Under the pieces are notes generated by a model. That model worked only from the letters and a program-made list of their open reading frames with translations, did no database searches and was not told the origin of the DNA. From Olavius algarvensis associated proteobacterium Delta 3 (lineage in GTDB: Bacteria; Desulfobacterota; Desulfobacteria; Desulfobacterales; CAFBRK01): DNA of 64,000 bases. The position numbers were made by a program, and so were the translations under genes. Positions 42,033-51,094 of the stretch are shown piece after piece. The stretch covers positions 1-64,000 of the forward strand of contig CAFBRK010000344.1 of NCBI GenBank assembly GCA_903231505.1, read 5' to 3'. How positions within the stretch are numbered: the first letter of the stretch is position 1; the number at the start of each line of letters is the position of its first letter.

Positions 42033-44216
42033 TTAAACCATCCCTGAAAAGATTTCATGAAATTTTCTGACAAGGCCGGTTCTCCGATGCCTTGGATTAT
42101 CCTTTTCCAGTGCCAGTGTCAGCGCGCGCCGGGATCCGGCCAGCACCACCAGGCGTCGGGCCCGGGTAACCGCTGTATAGAGCAGGTTCCGTTGCAGCAT
42201 GGCAAAGTGCTGTGTCACCAGGGGGATGACCACCGCCGGGTACTCGGAGCCCTGGGACTTGTGGATGGAAATGGCATAGGCCAGAGTCAGTTCGTCGATT
42301 TCGGAAAACTCGTACGCCACCGGTCGCTGTTCGTAGTCTACAATCAGGGTGCTGGTTTGACGGTCGATATCCGATACGGTCCCGATGTCACCGTTGAACA
42401 CCTCTTTGGTATAATTGTTTTTCAGGTGCATCACCTTGTCGTTGCGTTTCAGGGCGAGGCCGTCTTTTTCGAGGATTGACGGGCTCGGATTCAGGGCCTC
42501 CTGGAGCCGGCGGTTGAGGTGAATGGTGCCGGCTTTTCCCTTGTGCATCGGGGTGAGCACCTGGATGTCTTTTACCGGGTCCAGCCCGAAATGATCCGGC
42601 ATGGACCTGGAGCACAGGTCGATGACCACGTCGGCGGTCCGGTCGGAGTTGGCGGCTTCCATGAAATAGAAGTCGGCATCCGCATCTCCATTTTCGGTCG
42701 ACGGGATCTCCGGCGTTCCGCCCTGGCGTATCCGGTGGGCGTTCCGGACGATCAGGCTTTCCTCGGCCTGTCGAAATATCCGGGTCAGCCGGAAAACGGG
42801 GATCCGTTCGGATTGTATCATGTCGTCGAGTACGGTGCCGGCACCCACCGACGGGAGCTGAAACGCGTCGCCCACCAGGATCAGCATGGCGGACGCCGGG
42901 AGCGCCCGCAGGAGGTGATCCATGATCAGGGTGTCGATCATGGAGGCCTCGTCCACGATCACCCCATCGGCATCGAGGGGAGACTCGGCATTCCGGCTGA
43001 AACGGTTCTCCGATGGGAGATATCCCAGCATCCGGTGGAGGGTCGCCGCTTCATGCCGGGTGACGGCGGCCAGGCGCCTTGCCGCCCTTCCCGTGGGTGC
43101 GGCAAGCAGCACCCGTTTTCCTTCTGTTTCCAGGACGGCGCAGATCGACCGGATCAGGGTCGTCTTTCCCGTACCGGGCCCGCCGGTGACAATGACTACC
43201 CGATGGGAAAAGATCCCTTCCAGAACGGAAAGCTGCTCCTCGGACAAGGCAATAGCCAGTTGTTTAAAAACTCTCTCCGAAGCCCTGGCCGCATCGAAGG
43301 CCGGATCGGGTGGCGGCACAGTCAGAAGGGCTCCCAACCGGTTGGCAATACTTTTTTCCGCTTGCTGCAGAGATGTTAGGTAAACGGCCGGGATACCTGC
43401 CGGCGCCTCCGGTGTCTCGATCACGATCTCGCCGCCCCGGCTCAGGCGATCGACCGCGTATTCGACGGTGCCGCTGTCGATGTCAAAGAGACGGCGACAC
43501 CGGTCGGCCAGGTCGTCTTCGGGTGAAAAGGTGTGGCCGCTGTCCGCATCTTCCTGAAGAAGATGCAGCACGCACGCTCCGGCCCGCTCGTCCGAGTCGA
43601 TGGGGAGATTCTGGAATCGAAAGATGGCGTCGGCAATGTAAAAACCGATTCGGGGTAGATCTTCGATCAGCCGGAACGGGTCTTCCTGGATGATCTCCAC
43701 GGCCTCCGGCCCGTAGAGCTTCAACAGTTTTGCGCCAAAGGACGGTTTGACTTCGATATCCCGAAGAAACGACATGAGCCGGCGAGCGCTGTGGTGGTCC
43801 TTCCAGGCGGATCGGATAACCTCGGCCTTGGATTTGCCGATGCCGTCCACCTCCGTGAGCTGCTCCGAACGGTTTTCGATGACGTCCAGTGTTTCGGCGC
43901 CGAAATGTTCCACCAGCCGGGCGGCCATCTTGGGGCCGATTCCGGGGATCATTCCCGACGACAGGTACGCCCGGATGCCGTCGGCGGAATCGGGCAGGAG
44001 GACGTCCGCCGATGCAATTTGAAGCTGCTGACCGAACCGGGGGTGATCCTGCCACCTGCCTTCGACCCGCAGGGTCTCGCCGACCGCCGGCTCCGGCAGG
44101 GTTCCGACAATTGTGATCAGGTTGCCGGTGCCGGCCACCCGCAGCCGGGCGACCGTGTACTGGTTGTCGGAGTTGTGAAAGGTGACCCGTTCGACGTGGC
44201 CTTCAATGATTTCCAT
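42033..44216 (-). CDS. recD2: RecD2-type ATP-dependent 5'-3' DNA helicase
   Basis: About 727 aa from ATG 44216; an upstream GTG at 44240 is an alternative and neither has a strong ribosome-binding site. Layout: N-terminal OB region (VERVTFHNSDNQYTVARLRV), helix-hairpin-helix segment (IPGIGPKMAARLVEHFG), Walker A GGPGTGKTTLIRS, motif II DEASMIDTLIMDHLL, and a C-terminal UvrD-like region with TLAYAISIHKSQGSEYPAVVIP and LLYTAVTRARR. RecD2 acts outside RecBCD in repair or fork processing. Confidence 0.94.
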   Translation of the reverse strand: MEIIEGHVERVTFHNSDNQYTVARLRVAGTGNLITIVGTLPEPAVGETLRVEGRWQDHPRFGQQLQIASADVLLPDSADGIRAYLSSGMIPGIGPKMAARLVEHFGAETLDVIENRSEQLTEVDGIGKSKAEVIRSAWKDHHSARRLMSFLRDIEVKPSFGAKLLKLYGPEAVEIIQEDPFRLIEDLPRIGFYIADAIFRFQNLPIDSDERAGACVLHLLQEDADSGHTFSPEDDLADRCRRLFDIDSGTVEYAVDRLSRGGEIVIETPEAPAGIPAVYLTSLQQAEKSIANRLGALLTVPPPDPAFDAARASERVFKQLAIALSEEQLSVLEGIFSHRVVIVTGGPGTGKTTLIRSICAVLETEGKRVLLAAPTGRAARRLAAVTRHEAATLHRMLGYLPSENRFSRNAESPLDADGVIVDEASMIDTLIMDHLLRALPASAMLILVGDAFQLPSVGAGTVLDDMIQSERIPVFRLTRIFRQAEESLIVRNAHRIRQGGTPEIPSTENGDADADFYFMEAANSDRTADVVIDLCSRSMPDHFGLDPVKDIQVLTPMHKGKAGTIHLNRRLQEALNPSPSILEKDGLALKRNDKVMHLKNNYTKEVFNGDIGTVSDIDRQTSTLIVDYEQRPVAYEFSEIDELTLAYAISIHKSQGSEYPAVVIPLVTQHFAMLQRNLLYTAVTRARRLVVLAGSRRALTLALEKDNPRHRRTGLVRKFHEIFSGMV

Positions 44217-44277
44217 GGGAGGTTGAATATACCAAAGCACCCCGGAAAGAAAGGGGTGCTGCAGTGGGCTGTTTTTG

Positions 44278-44330
44278 ATGAGTTACGTCGACCCGAGTGC
44301 GGTGAGCGACGTCGACCCACTTGTGGTGAG
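44278..44330. repeat. Short direct repeat upstream of recD2
   Basis: Two copies of ACGTCGACCC followed by a GTGAGCG tail, spaced 28 nt, lead into GGTGAGCGGAGACGAACC, which resembles other dispersed intergenic motifs. No gene is supported. Confidence 0.45.
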
Positions 44331-44367
44331 CGGAGACGAACCAGAGGGATTCATTCAAGAGCTTCCC

Positions 44368-44400
44368 TCCCTCAGGGGGAGGGATATAGGGAGGGGGATC
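44368..44400. repeat. G/C-rich palindromic repeat (CCCTCCCTC type)
   Basis: CCCTCCCTCAGGGGGAGGG followed by a second GGGAGGGGG block. It is related to the copies near 33651 and 40525. Confidence 0.65.
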
Positions 44401-44464
44401 AGATGGTTCCCATTTCCACCAAACACCAAACACCAAACACCAAACACGAAATCCAAAACACCGA

Positions 44465-45028
44465 TTACTTTCTACCAATAATCCACTTCACCGCATCCAG
44501 CAAATCTTCCGCCACATAATCGGGCGGGGTACCCTTGTTCATGAGCTCGTTCTGGGCCTTCGCCCCGCAGCCGGTCATCACCAGCACGGTCCGGCCGACC
44601 CCGGCCCTTTTCCCAACCATAATGTCTTTGGCGTTGTCGCCGACCATGACGGCTTTGGGTATATTGATGCCGTATTCCTCTCTGGCCTGGAAGATGAGGC
44701 CGGGCTCGGGTTTGCGGCAGGGGCAGTTTTCGTCCGGCCGATGGGGGCAGAAAAAAACGTCCAATATTTTCCCGCCCGCCTTTTGGATTTCCTTGCGCAT
44801 GAGGATGTGTATGTTCATGAGGGTTTTCATGGTGATCATGCCGCGGCCCACGGCCGACTGGTTGGTGATCACAATCACGCAATAGCCCTTTTTATTGAGC
44901 AGTTGCAAAGCCTCCAGGCTCCCGGGAATAAAATGAAACTCGTCCCAGGATTTGACATACTCCGACGAGTCCTCGTTGATCACCCCGTCCCGATCGAGGA
45001 AAACAAATTTTTCCACCGGAATCCTCAC
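44465..45028 (-). CDS. gmhB: D-glycero-beta-D-manno-heptose-1,7-bisphosphate 7-phosphatase
   Basis: 187 aa from GTG 45028, which has AGGAG 9 nt upstream; an earlier in-frame GTG (45046) lacks one. HAD motifs: FLDRDGVINED (motif I), VITNQSAVGRG (motif II), and VGDNAKDIMVGKRAG (motif IV). The zinc loop CPHRPDENCPCRKPEPGL is that of GmhB. It acts in ADP-heptose synthesis for LPS inner core, implying a Gram-negative outer membrane. No other heptose genes are beside it. Confidence 0.9.
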   Translation of the reverse strand: MRIPVEKFVFLDRDGVINEDSSEYVKSWDEFHFIPGSLEALQLLNKKGYCVIVITNQSAVGRGMITMKTLMNIHILMRKEIQKAGGKILDVFFCPHRPDENCPCRKPEPGLIFQAREEYGINIPKAVMVGDNAKDIMVGKRAGVGRTVLVMTGCGAKAQNELMNKGTPPDYVAEDLLDAVKWIIGRK

Positions 45029-45046
45029 GATATCAGCTCCTCGCAC

Positions 45047-45612
45047 TCATCGCCGCCTGCGGGCCTGTATTTCGCCATCTGCTTAACATTTTTTACCCAA
45101 TTTTCCTATTCCAATGCGCAATTTGCGTAAAGTGTAAAAGGGGTCGCCCACTAAAGGGCGCCCCCTATAACGCCTTTAACGACCCTCGTTTCCAGGGAAC
45201 GAGGGGTCAGGCCACGCATTCGATGTTCCAATTTATCATTGTTTCCATTTTCGGAATACGATGAAATTGTGAATGGAATACCACAATGTGGTATTTGGTG
45301 CCTATAGTTTAGGTAACTGATTTCACAGTGATCCAAGAAGCATAAATATAAAAATTTGAAATCATTTGAAAAAAAAGAACAATGGTATGGCGTGATTATT
45401 GCTTTCAAGATTAGATTCTGCAATTTTTACATGTTTGTCCCGAGCCACCTATGGCTCGATTCGAAAACTGGTTTGACGGGTCTGATTTAACCAATTTACT
45501 CCAGGATCAATTCACCCGCACAGACATAGAGCAGGCATCATAACTGATGATTTATCGGCCTGTCGACGAACGTACTCCCTGCGCGACAGCAGCCCCTTTG
45601 TGGAGGAAGCAT
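45047..45612. other. 566-bp intergenic region with one hairpin
   Basis: No gene is supported. It contains the hairpin at 45139-45166 and an AT-rich stretch (45230-45430) before the PEP-CTERM gene. Confidence 0.4.
45139..45166. terminator. Hairpin, possible terminator or repeat
   Basis: AGGGGTCGCCC, loop ACTAAA, then the complementary arm with one mismatch. No T-run follows on either strand, so a structural repeat is equally likely. Confidence 0.35.
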
Positions 45613-46473
45613 ATGAAGAAAACAACGACTCTGAAAGCAGCATTGGTAATTTTTACGTTGACCGCATTGGTTGTTCTGCCCCCTGTCGCCGAAGCCGTGC
45701 CGATAGTCAGTGCTACGGCAGAGGCAACACTTGGCAGCGATTCTCCGATTAGCGATTCTGATTCGGGAGCGACAGCCGCTTCGGCATCCGTCGTCGAACC
45801 AGGCAACGACCCCGAATATGCCGGCAGGGGTGCGTCGGACTCAACCGGGCGTCTGGCGGCGAGCGCGAATTTTTTTGGCGCGAGCGGTACATTCGCAACG
45901 ATTTCGGCCGGGGCGACCTGGACCGATACATTTGAAGGAATCGCCGGAACACAAGCCTTATTCGACTTTTTCATTCCCGGTGCCGGGATCGGTTTCTCTG
46001 CGAACAATGTGCCCGGACTCAGCGGCGAATTCATGGTCGAGATTCTGTTCAATGGAATCAGTGTTTTCAACTCGTACACGTCGGTCGAAACTGACAGCAA
46101 CTTTCCATCAATGGAGGGCGATTTCATCCTAACCCAGGAAGACACAATTTTAACTGCCGATTTTGCGATGGATATCAACGGGTTCGGTGCGGGTTACCAA
46201 TTCAATCCCTTTAGCGGCAGTTTGGATTTGACAGCGATTGATGGAACAAACACGATTACCTATTCGATGTTTGCCACTGTCGACGGTTTGATTGGTGAAA
46301 CCTCGGCAATTTCCTCTATCGGTGATCCGCTGAATCTGTCGTCTCAGACCGGAGGCGTCACCTTGACGGTTGGTGGTAGCCCAGCGCCGGTTCCGGAACC
46401 GGCTACCATGCTGTTGGTCGGCGCAGGGCTGATCGGCATTGCCGGAGCACGGAGAAAATTGAAGGCGGCATAG
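45613..46473 (+). CDS. PEP-CTERM sorting domain exported protein
   Basis: 286 aa from ATG 45613 with GGAGG 8 nt upstream. A signal peptide (ALVIFTLTALVVLPPVAEA) leads to a Ser/Ala/Gly-rich beta-sandwich-like region (ASADSTGRLAASANFFGASG; GAGIGFSANNVPGLSGEFMV). The C-terminus is a canonical PEP-CTERM tail: PVPEPATMLLVGAGLIGIAG then ARRKLKAA. Such proteins are cut and anchored by an exosortase (EpsH/XrtA type), not seen here. A hairpin follows the stop. Confidence 0.9.
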   Translation: MKKTTTLKAALVIFTLTALVVLPPVAEAVPIVSATAEATLGSDSPISDSDSGATAASASVVEPGNDPEYAGRGASDSTGRLAASANFFGASGTFATISAGATWTDTFEGIAGTQALFDFFIPGAGIGFSANNVPGLSGEFMVEILFNGISVFNSYTSVETDSNFPSMEGDFILTQEDTILTADFAMDINGFGAGYQFNPFSGSLDLTAIDGTNTITYSMFATVDGLIGETSAISSIGDPLNLSSQTGGVTLTVGGSPAPVPEPATMLLVGAGLIGIAGARRKLKAA

Positions 46474-46494
46474 CAAACTCTCGATTTGATAACC

Positions 46495-46526
46495 AACAGG
46501 GCGGGGTCGCCGGATTCCGCCCTGTT
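46495..46526 (+). terminator. Stem-loop after the PEP-CTERM gene
   Basis: Arms AACAGGGCGG and CCGCCCTGTT pair perfectly across a 12-nt loop, 22 nt after the stop codon. The T-run is weak. Confidence 0.55.
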
Positions 46527-47104
46527 CAATGTTCACGTCAAGGGGAAGATGTCGGCAATTCTTCCTCACCACCACATAATTGAGAAGACAAAGCCGCACG
46601 AAGCGAATTTATCAGTATTTGCTCCATATCTCGGTCTAACATAATCTATTTTTCCTTTCATTGAGAAGCCTCTTTCTCGGTTTAGGGGATGCCAGGAATC
46701 ATCAGCCTCGTCATAATGCGGTGTCGTGCACCAAGTTAGTCCCCGATTTAAAGCTGGCGGAGGGAAGAAACTTTGCGACGGGCTCGGAGCCCAAGGCGCA
46801 GTCCTTCTCACCCACCAAGCATAATGGTTTTACCGAATAAAAAAGACTTTTGATGCGCCATCAGGGATGGGAAAGCGGAGCCTCCTTCTCTTAGGGTGTT
46901 TTCTCTTTCTCTTTTTACATACGAGGCGCTTTTTAGAAAGATCGATATCATGCTACGGCGATTGAATCTGATAAGCCTTGGTTTTCCCGCCTATAAAAAG
47001 AAGTATTCGGATAGCTACCATTTCAATAGATAGAGTTACTTTCTTCCCGGGGGCAACTGGGGGACTATTGATTGTCCCCTAAATACTCCGACTTGAGTAA
47101 AAAT
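46527..47104. other. Intergenic region before the transposase gene
   Basis: No gene is supported between 46527 and 46972. From 46973 a dispersed repeat begins, ending with a REP-like GGGGAC/GTCCCC dyad (47069-47090). Confidence 0.5.
46973..47094. repeat. REP-like dispersed repeat, copy 1
   Basis: It aligns with 58320-58442 at high identity, sharing AGCCTTGGTTTTCCCGCCT, AGAAGTATTCGGATAGCTAC and the terminal GTCCCC-AAATACTC-GACTTG. A more diverged copy is at 59211-59290. It sits immediately upstream of the transposase gene. Confidence 0.75.
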
Positions 47105-47132
47105 AGGGGACGTCTATTGTTTTATAAGTTTC
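47105..47132. repeat. Left inverted repeat of the REP-associated transposase unit
   Basis: 28 nt starting AGGGGACGTCTATTG. It is the reverse complement of 48168-48195 with one mismatch. Confidence 0.85.
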
Positions 47133-47162
47133 ATTTTCTGCGAGTTTATGGTACTGAATCAT

Positions 47163-48167
47163 ATGCCGCGAAAAGCCAGAATTGACGCCCCCGGAGCGTT
47201 GCATCACATCATATTCCGAGGAATCGAGCGCCGGAAAATATTCCGAGACAACAAGGACCGCAACAATTTCCTGGATCGACTCGGGGGCATTCTAACGGCG
47301 ACCGGCACCCCCTGTTTTGCCTGGGCACTTATTCCCAACCACGTACATTTGTTGTTAAGAACCGGCAACGTGCCGATATCCACCGTGATGAGGCGGCTTC
47401 TGACCGGTCATGCCGCCTATTTTAATCGACGGCACCGCCGCCACGGAAAGCTATTTCAAAACCGCTACAAATCCATCCTTTGCCAGGAAGACACCTACCT
47501 GCTCGAATTGGTCCGCTATATTCATCTTAATCCGCTCCGGGCCAAGCTTGTTTCAAATCTAAGTTCCCTGGATAAATGGCCCTTTTGCGGTCACAGCACG
47601 GTCATGGGAAAGCGTAAAAATCCGTGGCAGGACGACAGGTACGTATTAACGCTTTTCGGCAAGTCGCTGTCAGCGTCCCGGCGAAAATACAGGGCCTACG
47701 TGGCAAAAGCCTTGGATCAGGGCAGAAGACCGGAATTAACCGGCGGTGGCCTGATACGCAGCATGGGCGGCTGGTCGGCCGTTAAGATGTTAAGACATAC
47801 GGCTCTGCGGATGAAAAGCGACGAGCGCATATTAGGAGATGGCGACTTTGTCGAAAATGTCTTAAAAGCCGCTGAAGAACGTTACGAAACCGGATATGCG
47901 TTGAAGGCAAAAGGATACGATTTTGATAAGGTTGCGCAACGAGTGTGCGAGCAGACAGGGATCCAGATGGAGAAACTGATGTCCAGGGGCAAACATCCGG
48001 CTACGGTTCAGGCGCGCAGCCTGTTGTGTTTCTGGGCGTGTCGCGAGCTCGGCATGAAGACCACCGAACTGGCAGAGATATTGAAGATTTCACAACCCGC
48101 CGCGAGTCAGTCCGTCGCCCGAGGCGAAAAGCTATGTAAAGAAAATGGATGGAGGCTCTTAAGGTAG
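47163..48167 (+). mobile_element. REP-associated tyrosine transposase (RAYT, Y1/IS200-like HUH)
   Basis: 334 aa from the ATG giving MPRKARIDAPGALHHIIFRG; an ATG 5 codons upstream is also possible and neither has a ribosome-binding site. The HUH motif is in ALIPNHVHLLL and the catalytic Tyr is likely in ELVRYIHLNPLRA. The C-terminal 120 residues hold a DnaA-like or resolvase-like helix-turn-helix (GMKTTELAEILKISQPAASQ). RAYTs process REP palindromes and are usually single-copy and domesticated. The coding frame is closed on both sides by a 28-bp inverted repeat, and REP-like repeats occur at 46973, 58320 and 59211. Confidence 0.9.
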
Positions 48168-48195
48168 GAAACTTATAAAACAATGGACGTCCCCT
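48168..48195. repeat. Right inverted repeat of the REP-associated transposase unit
   Basis: 28 nt beginning at the base after the transposase stop codon and ending GGACGTCCCCT. It is complementary to 47105-47132 with one mismatch. Confidence 0.85.
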
Positions 48196-48254
48196 AATAG
48201 CTACACAAAGAAAACGTCCCCCTGAAAGATGGATGTTTACTTCCTATCGGGAAG

Positions 48255-49154
48255 CTATGGTATCTCTGTGAACGTGATAAAGGAATCCGGATGTTTCAGA
48301 TTGAATTCGCGCGCGTTCTGGAGATATTCTGGATCAAATCCTTGAGACCGAATCTCTTGAATTAATTGCCCGAACTCTGCGGTAGTTTTTACTTTTGTGG
48401 AAAGCGCCTTTTCCCCATGCAATGGATGATCCGCGACGATCCGCGCCCCTTTTCCGGTGCCGGAGACGTAATCTTCTTCATGGGTGTAAAACTGGGACAG
48501 AACAAGAATTCGAGTCCCCACAAATACAGCCTCCTCAAGATCATGGGTGACGAAAAAAATGGTCATGTTGTATTCTTCCCACAGCTCAAGAATGAGTATC
48601 TGCATCATCTCTCGAGTACCCGGATCCAAAGCCCCAAAAGGCTCATCCATCATCAAAATGGTGGGTTTCATGATTAACGCTTGAGCGATGGCCACCCGTT
48701 GTCGCATTCCGCCCGAAAGCTGGTGTGGATACTTGTGCGCATGTTCCGCCAACTGAATGCTTTCCAGGTAACGCAACGCTTCTTCCCGATCGTTCTTTCT
48801 ATTTCGGATAGATCTCAAAATACTACGGGAAAGCTGTTTGCCCAAAAGAATATTGTCCAGTATCGAAAGGTGTGGAAAGAGAGAATATCGCTGATAAACG
48901 ATTCCACGATCCGGACCTGGAAATCCAATGGGTTTGCCCTGCATCAGCATCTGTCCGCCGGTGGGCTGTTCCTGTCCGAGAATCAAGCGCAGCAGAGTCG
49001 ACTTCCCACAACCACTAGGCCCCACCACCGTACAGAATTCTCCCTGCCTGACGGCCAGGTCGATGTCATTGAGAACCGTTTTCGAACCGTACGATTTCGA
49101 TACATCTTCAAGGTACAGCAAATAGTTGTTTTTACCTTTTTCGGAGTCAGTCAT
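48255..49154 (-). CDS. NitT/TauT-type ABC transporter ATP-binding protein
   Basis: 299 aa. Walker A GPSGCGKSTLLRL, Q-loop VYQRYSLFPH, signature LSGGMRQRVAIAQAL, Walker B ILMMDEPFGALD, H-loop FVTHDLEEA. About 60 extra C-terminal residues (from SGTGKGARIVADHPL) have no known domain but are common in this subgroup. It energises import by the adjacent permease (3-nt gap) and binding protein. It is the last gene of the nine-gene telA operon. Confidence 0.92.
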   Translation of the reverse strand: MTDSEKGKNNYLLYLEDVSKSYGSKTVLNDIDLAVRQGEFCTVVGPSGCGKSTLLRLILGQEQPTGGQMLMQGKPIGFPGPDRGIVYQRYSLFPHLSILDNILLGKQLSRSILRSIRNRKNDREEALRYLESIQLAEHAHKYPHQLSGGMRQRVAIAQALIMKPTILMMDEPFGALDPGTREMMQILILELWEEYNMTIFFVTHDLEEAVFVGTRILVLSQFYTHEEDYVSGTGKGARIVADHPLHGEKALSTKVKTTAEFGQLIQEIRSQGFDPEYLQNAREFNLKHPDSFITFTEIP

Positions 49155-49157
49155 CTA

Positions 49158-49997
49158 TCAATTATCTGCTTTGGGGTTGTACCATGGGTAGCGAAAGGCG
49201 ACACATTTGCGAAGGGCCAGATCGAAACAAAATGCCAATCCTGTAATCCAGGCCACATAAATAATGATCACGTCCATGGACAGATAGCGGCGTACCAGAA
49301 AAATTCGGTACCCCAGCCCATCCTGAGAAGCGATCGCCTCTGACGCGATCAGGAACAGCCAGGCGGCGCCCAGTGAGAGACGGACTGTGTCAACCAGCCT
49401 TGGTATTACCTGGGGGTAGACAACTCGGTAGATGACGCCTGCCTGAGAGGCCCCCAGGGTTAGCGCTTTGACGATATTCTCCCGGGGTATCTTTCGTACA
49501 GCTAGGTAAATATCCCTGGTAATTAATGGAAACGTGCCCAAGAAGATCAACATTATCTTGCCGAGCTGATCCACCCCGAAGGTGATAAACAAGATCGGCA
49601 AAATGGCCAGCGGCGGGATATTGGAAATAAATGTAACAAACGACAAACCAAGATTTCTGGCGCCCGGCAGCAGTCCCATATTTAGTCCGAGCACTAGCCC
49701 GACCACCGAGGCAGCACTGATACCGATAAACAGCCGCTTTAGGCTGGCCTTGGTGTCGCTCCATAGCAGGATGGTTCCACTGCGCTTGTTCTTTTCCAGG
49801 GCGGTCTTTTGAAAAGCCTTGCTGATCTTGGAGATCGTGGGCAGAAGTTTGTCGTGGGGGTTGGCTTTATGGCGTATTTCAGACGCGACCACGTAGACCG
49901 ACAGCAGTAGCACAAACGGCAGAATTGCCAATAACAGCCGTAATCCAGGAGACGGGTCGGCATGCAGACCTAAAAATATCGAGCGCTTTTTTGGCAT
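49158..49997 (-). CDS. NitT/TauT-type ABC transporter permease
   Basis: 279 aa with about six transmembrane helices, for example LLLAILPFVLLLSVYVVAS and GISAASVVGLVLGLNMGLL. The EAA loop is seen as ALTLGASQAGVIYRVVYPQVIPRLVDTVRLSLG. It belongs to the BPD_transp_1 group near SsuC/TauC. It lies 10 nt after the binding-protein gene and 3 nt before the ATPase gene. Confidence 0.9.
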   Translation of the reverse strand: MPKKRSIFLGLHADPSPGLRLLLAILPFVLLLSVYVVASEIRHKANPHDKLLPTISKISKAFQKTALEKNKRSGTILLWSDTKASLKRLFIGISAASVVGLVLGLNMGLLPGARNLGLSFVTFISNIPPLAILPILFITFGVDQLGKIMLIFLGTFPLITRDIYLAVRKIPRENIVKALTLGASQAGVIYRVVYPQVIPRLVDTVRLSLGAAWLFLIASEAIASQDGLGYRIFLVRRYLSMDVIIIYVAWITGLAFCFDLALRKCVAFRYPWYNPKADN

Positions 49998-50007
49998 GAT
50001 TTTCTTC

Positions 50008-51060
50008 CTACAGCTTACCGTCGGCCGCCATTTTCATGAAGGAGGCATCAAAGCGCATCTTGATGTTGGATTTCGAGCCGAGGATCGAACCGTCTGGAAA
50101 CGAAATGCCAACCACATCCTTGTTGTCCGCATCTCCGAACAAACCATGACTGAATGAGAAATCGCGAACATAGGCCATGGTCTCCTTCAGATTATCGCTG
50201 GTAGTGAACTTCACGGCATCTGCAGGATTGTAAAACATGGCGGTGGTCCTCAATTGCGCTCGGAATTCGGGTTCGGTCCCACCGGCAAAATTTGCCATGT
50301 AGGCTATGGCCTCCTTGCCTTTCTTACTCTTGGAGGAAATCACGGACATGGTTTCATACCAGGCGCCTACCAGAGCCTTTTTTAACTTGTCGGGCGAATC
50401 GGTGCGTACCACCATCATATCAATGATCTCGCCCGGAACCTGGCTCGAATCGAAAACCATCTTGGCGCCTTTGACGTTGCGGCACTGCATCAATGGAGGG
50501 TTCCACGTCACCACAGCACCGTTGGGATCGGAAGTGAATATGGCTGCAATGTCGGCATCCGAGGTGTTGATGAGCTTTAGATCCTTTTCCTTCATGGAAT
50601 TCATGGAGAGCGCCCTGGCAAGCAGGTAATGGGATACGGACAATTCCACGAGCTTTACCTGACGACCTTTCAGGTCCTTAACCCTGCTCCCCTTTTTCAT
50701 AACAATGCCGTCATTGCCATTGGAAAAATCGCCGATGATAAGGGCCGTTGAATCGATCCCGCCGATCGCCGGAATGGTGAGGGCATCCATGTTGGTCATT
50801 ACGCATCCCTGGTAAGCACCTCCGGTATAGAGATTAATGCTTTCGATATAGTCGTTGATCAGATCGAGCTGAATTTTGATCCCGTATTTGGCGGCCCATT
50901 TGTCCAGGATGCCGCTGTTTCTGGCATATTCCCATGGTTCCCAGCCCGTATAGTGGGACCATGCCACACGATAGGTGTTGCCGGCAAAAACACCGGTGGG
51001 CGCCAAAAAGGTCAACACGAGACAGGCACACACGATTGCGCGAATCCATATTCTAATCAT
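50008..51060 (-). CDS. NitT/TauT-type ABC periplasmic binding protein (TIGR03427-like)
   Basis: 350 aa from ATG 51060, which has AAGGAGGG upstream. Signal peptide (AIVCACLVLTFLAPTGVFAG), then WSHYTGWEPWEYARNSGILD, typical of the group annotated in other genomes as putative urea or urea-carboxylase-region binding proteins. Ligand-pocket segments include GGAYQGCVMTNMDALTIPA and VTWNPPLMQCRNVKGA. The ligand is not known and urea is not proven. It is the soluble receptor of the ABC importer encoded next. Confidence 0.82.
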   Translation of the reverse strand: MIRIWIRAIVCACLVLTFLAPTGVFAGNTYRVAWSHYTGWEPWEYARNSGILDKWAAKYGIKIQLDLINDYIESINLYTGGAYQGCVMTNMDALTIPAIGGIDSTALIIGDFSNGNDGIVMKKGSRVKDLKGRQVKLVELSVSHYLLARALSMNSMKEKDLKLINTSDADIAAIFTSDPNGAVVTWNPPLMQCRNVKGAKMVFDSSQVPGEIIDMMVVRTDSPDKLKKALVGAWYETMSVISSKSKKGKEAIAYMANFAGGTEPEFRAQLRTTAMFYNPADAVKFTTSDNLKETMAYVRDFSFSHGLFGDADNKDVVGISFPDGSILGSKSNIKMRFDASFMKMAADGKL

Positions 51061-51094
51061 GAGAATTCTTCCCTCCTTGATTGGTGTGATCGCT

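Noticed and set aside
45151-45423. 90-codon minus-strand frame
   Set aside because: It is AT-rich, has no ribosome-binding site and contains the hairpin region at its end.
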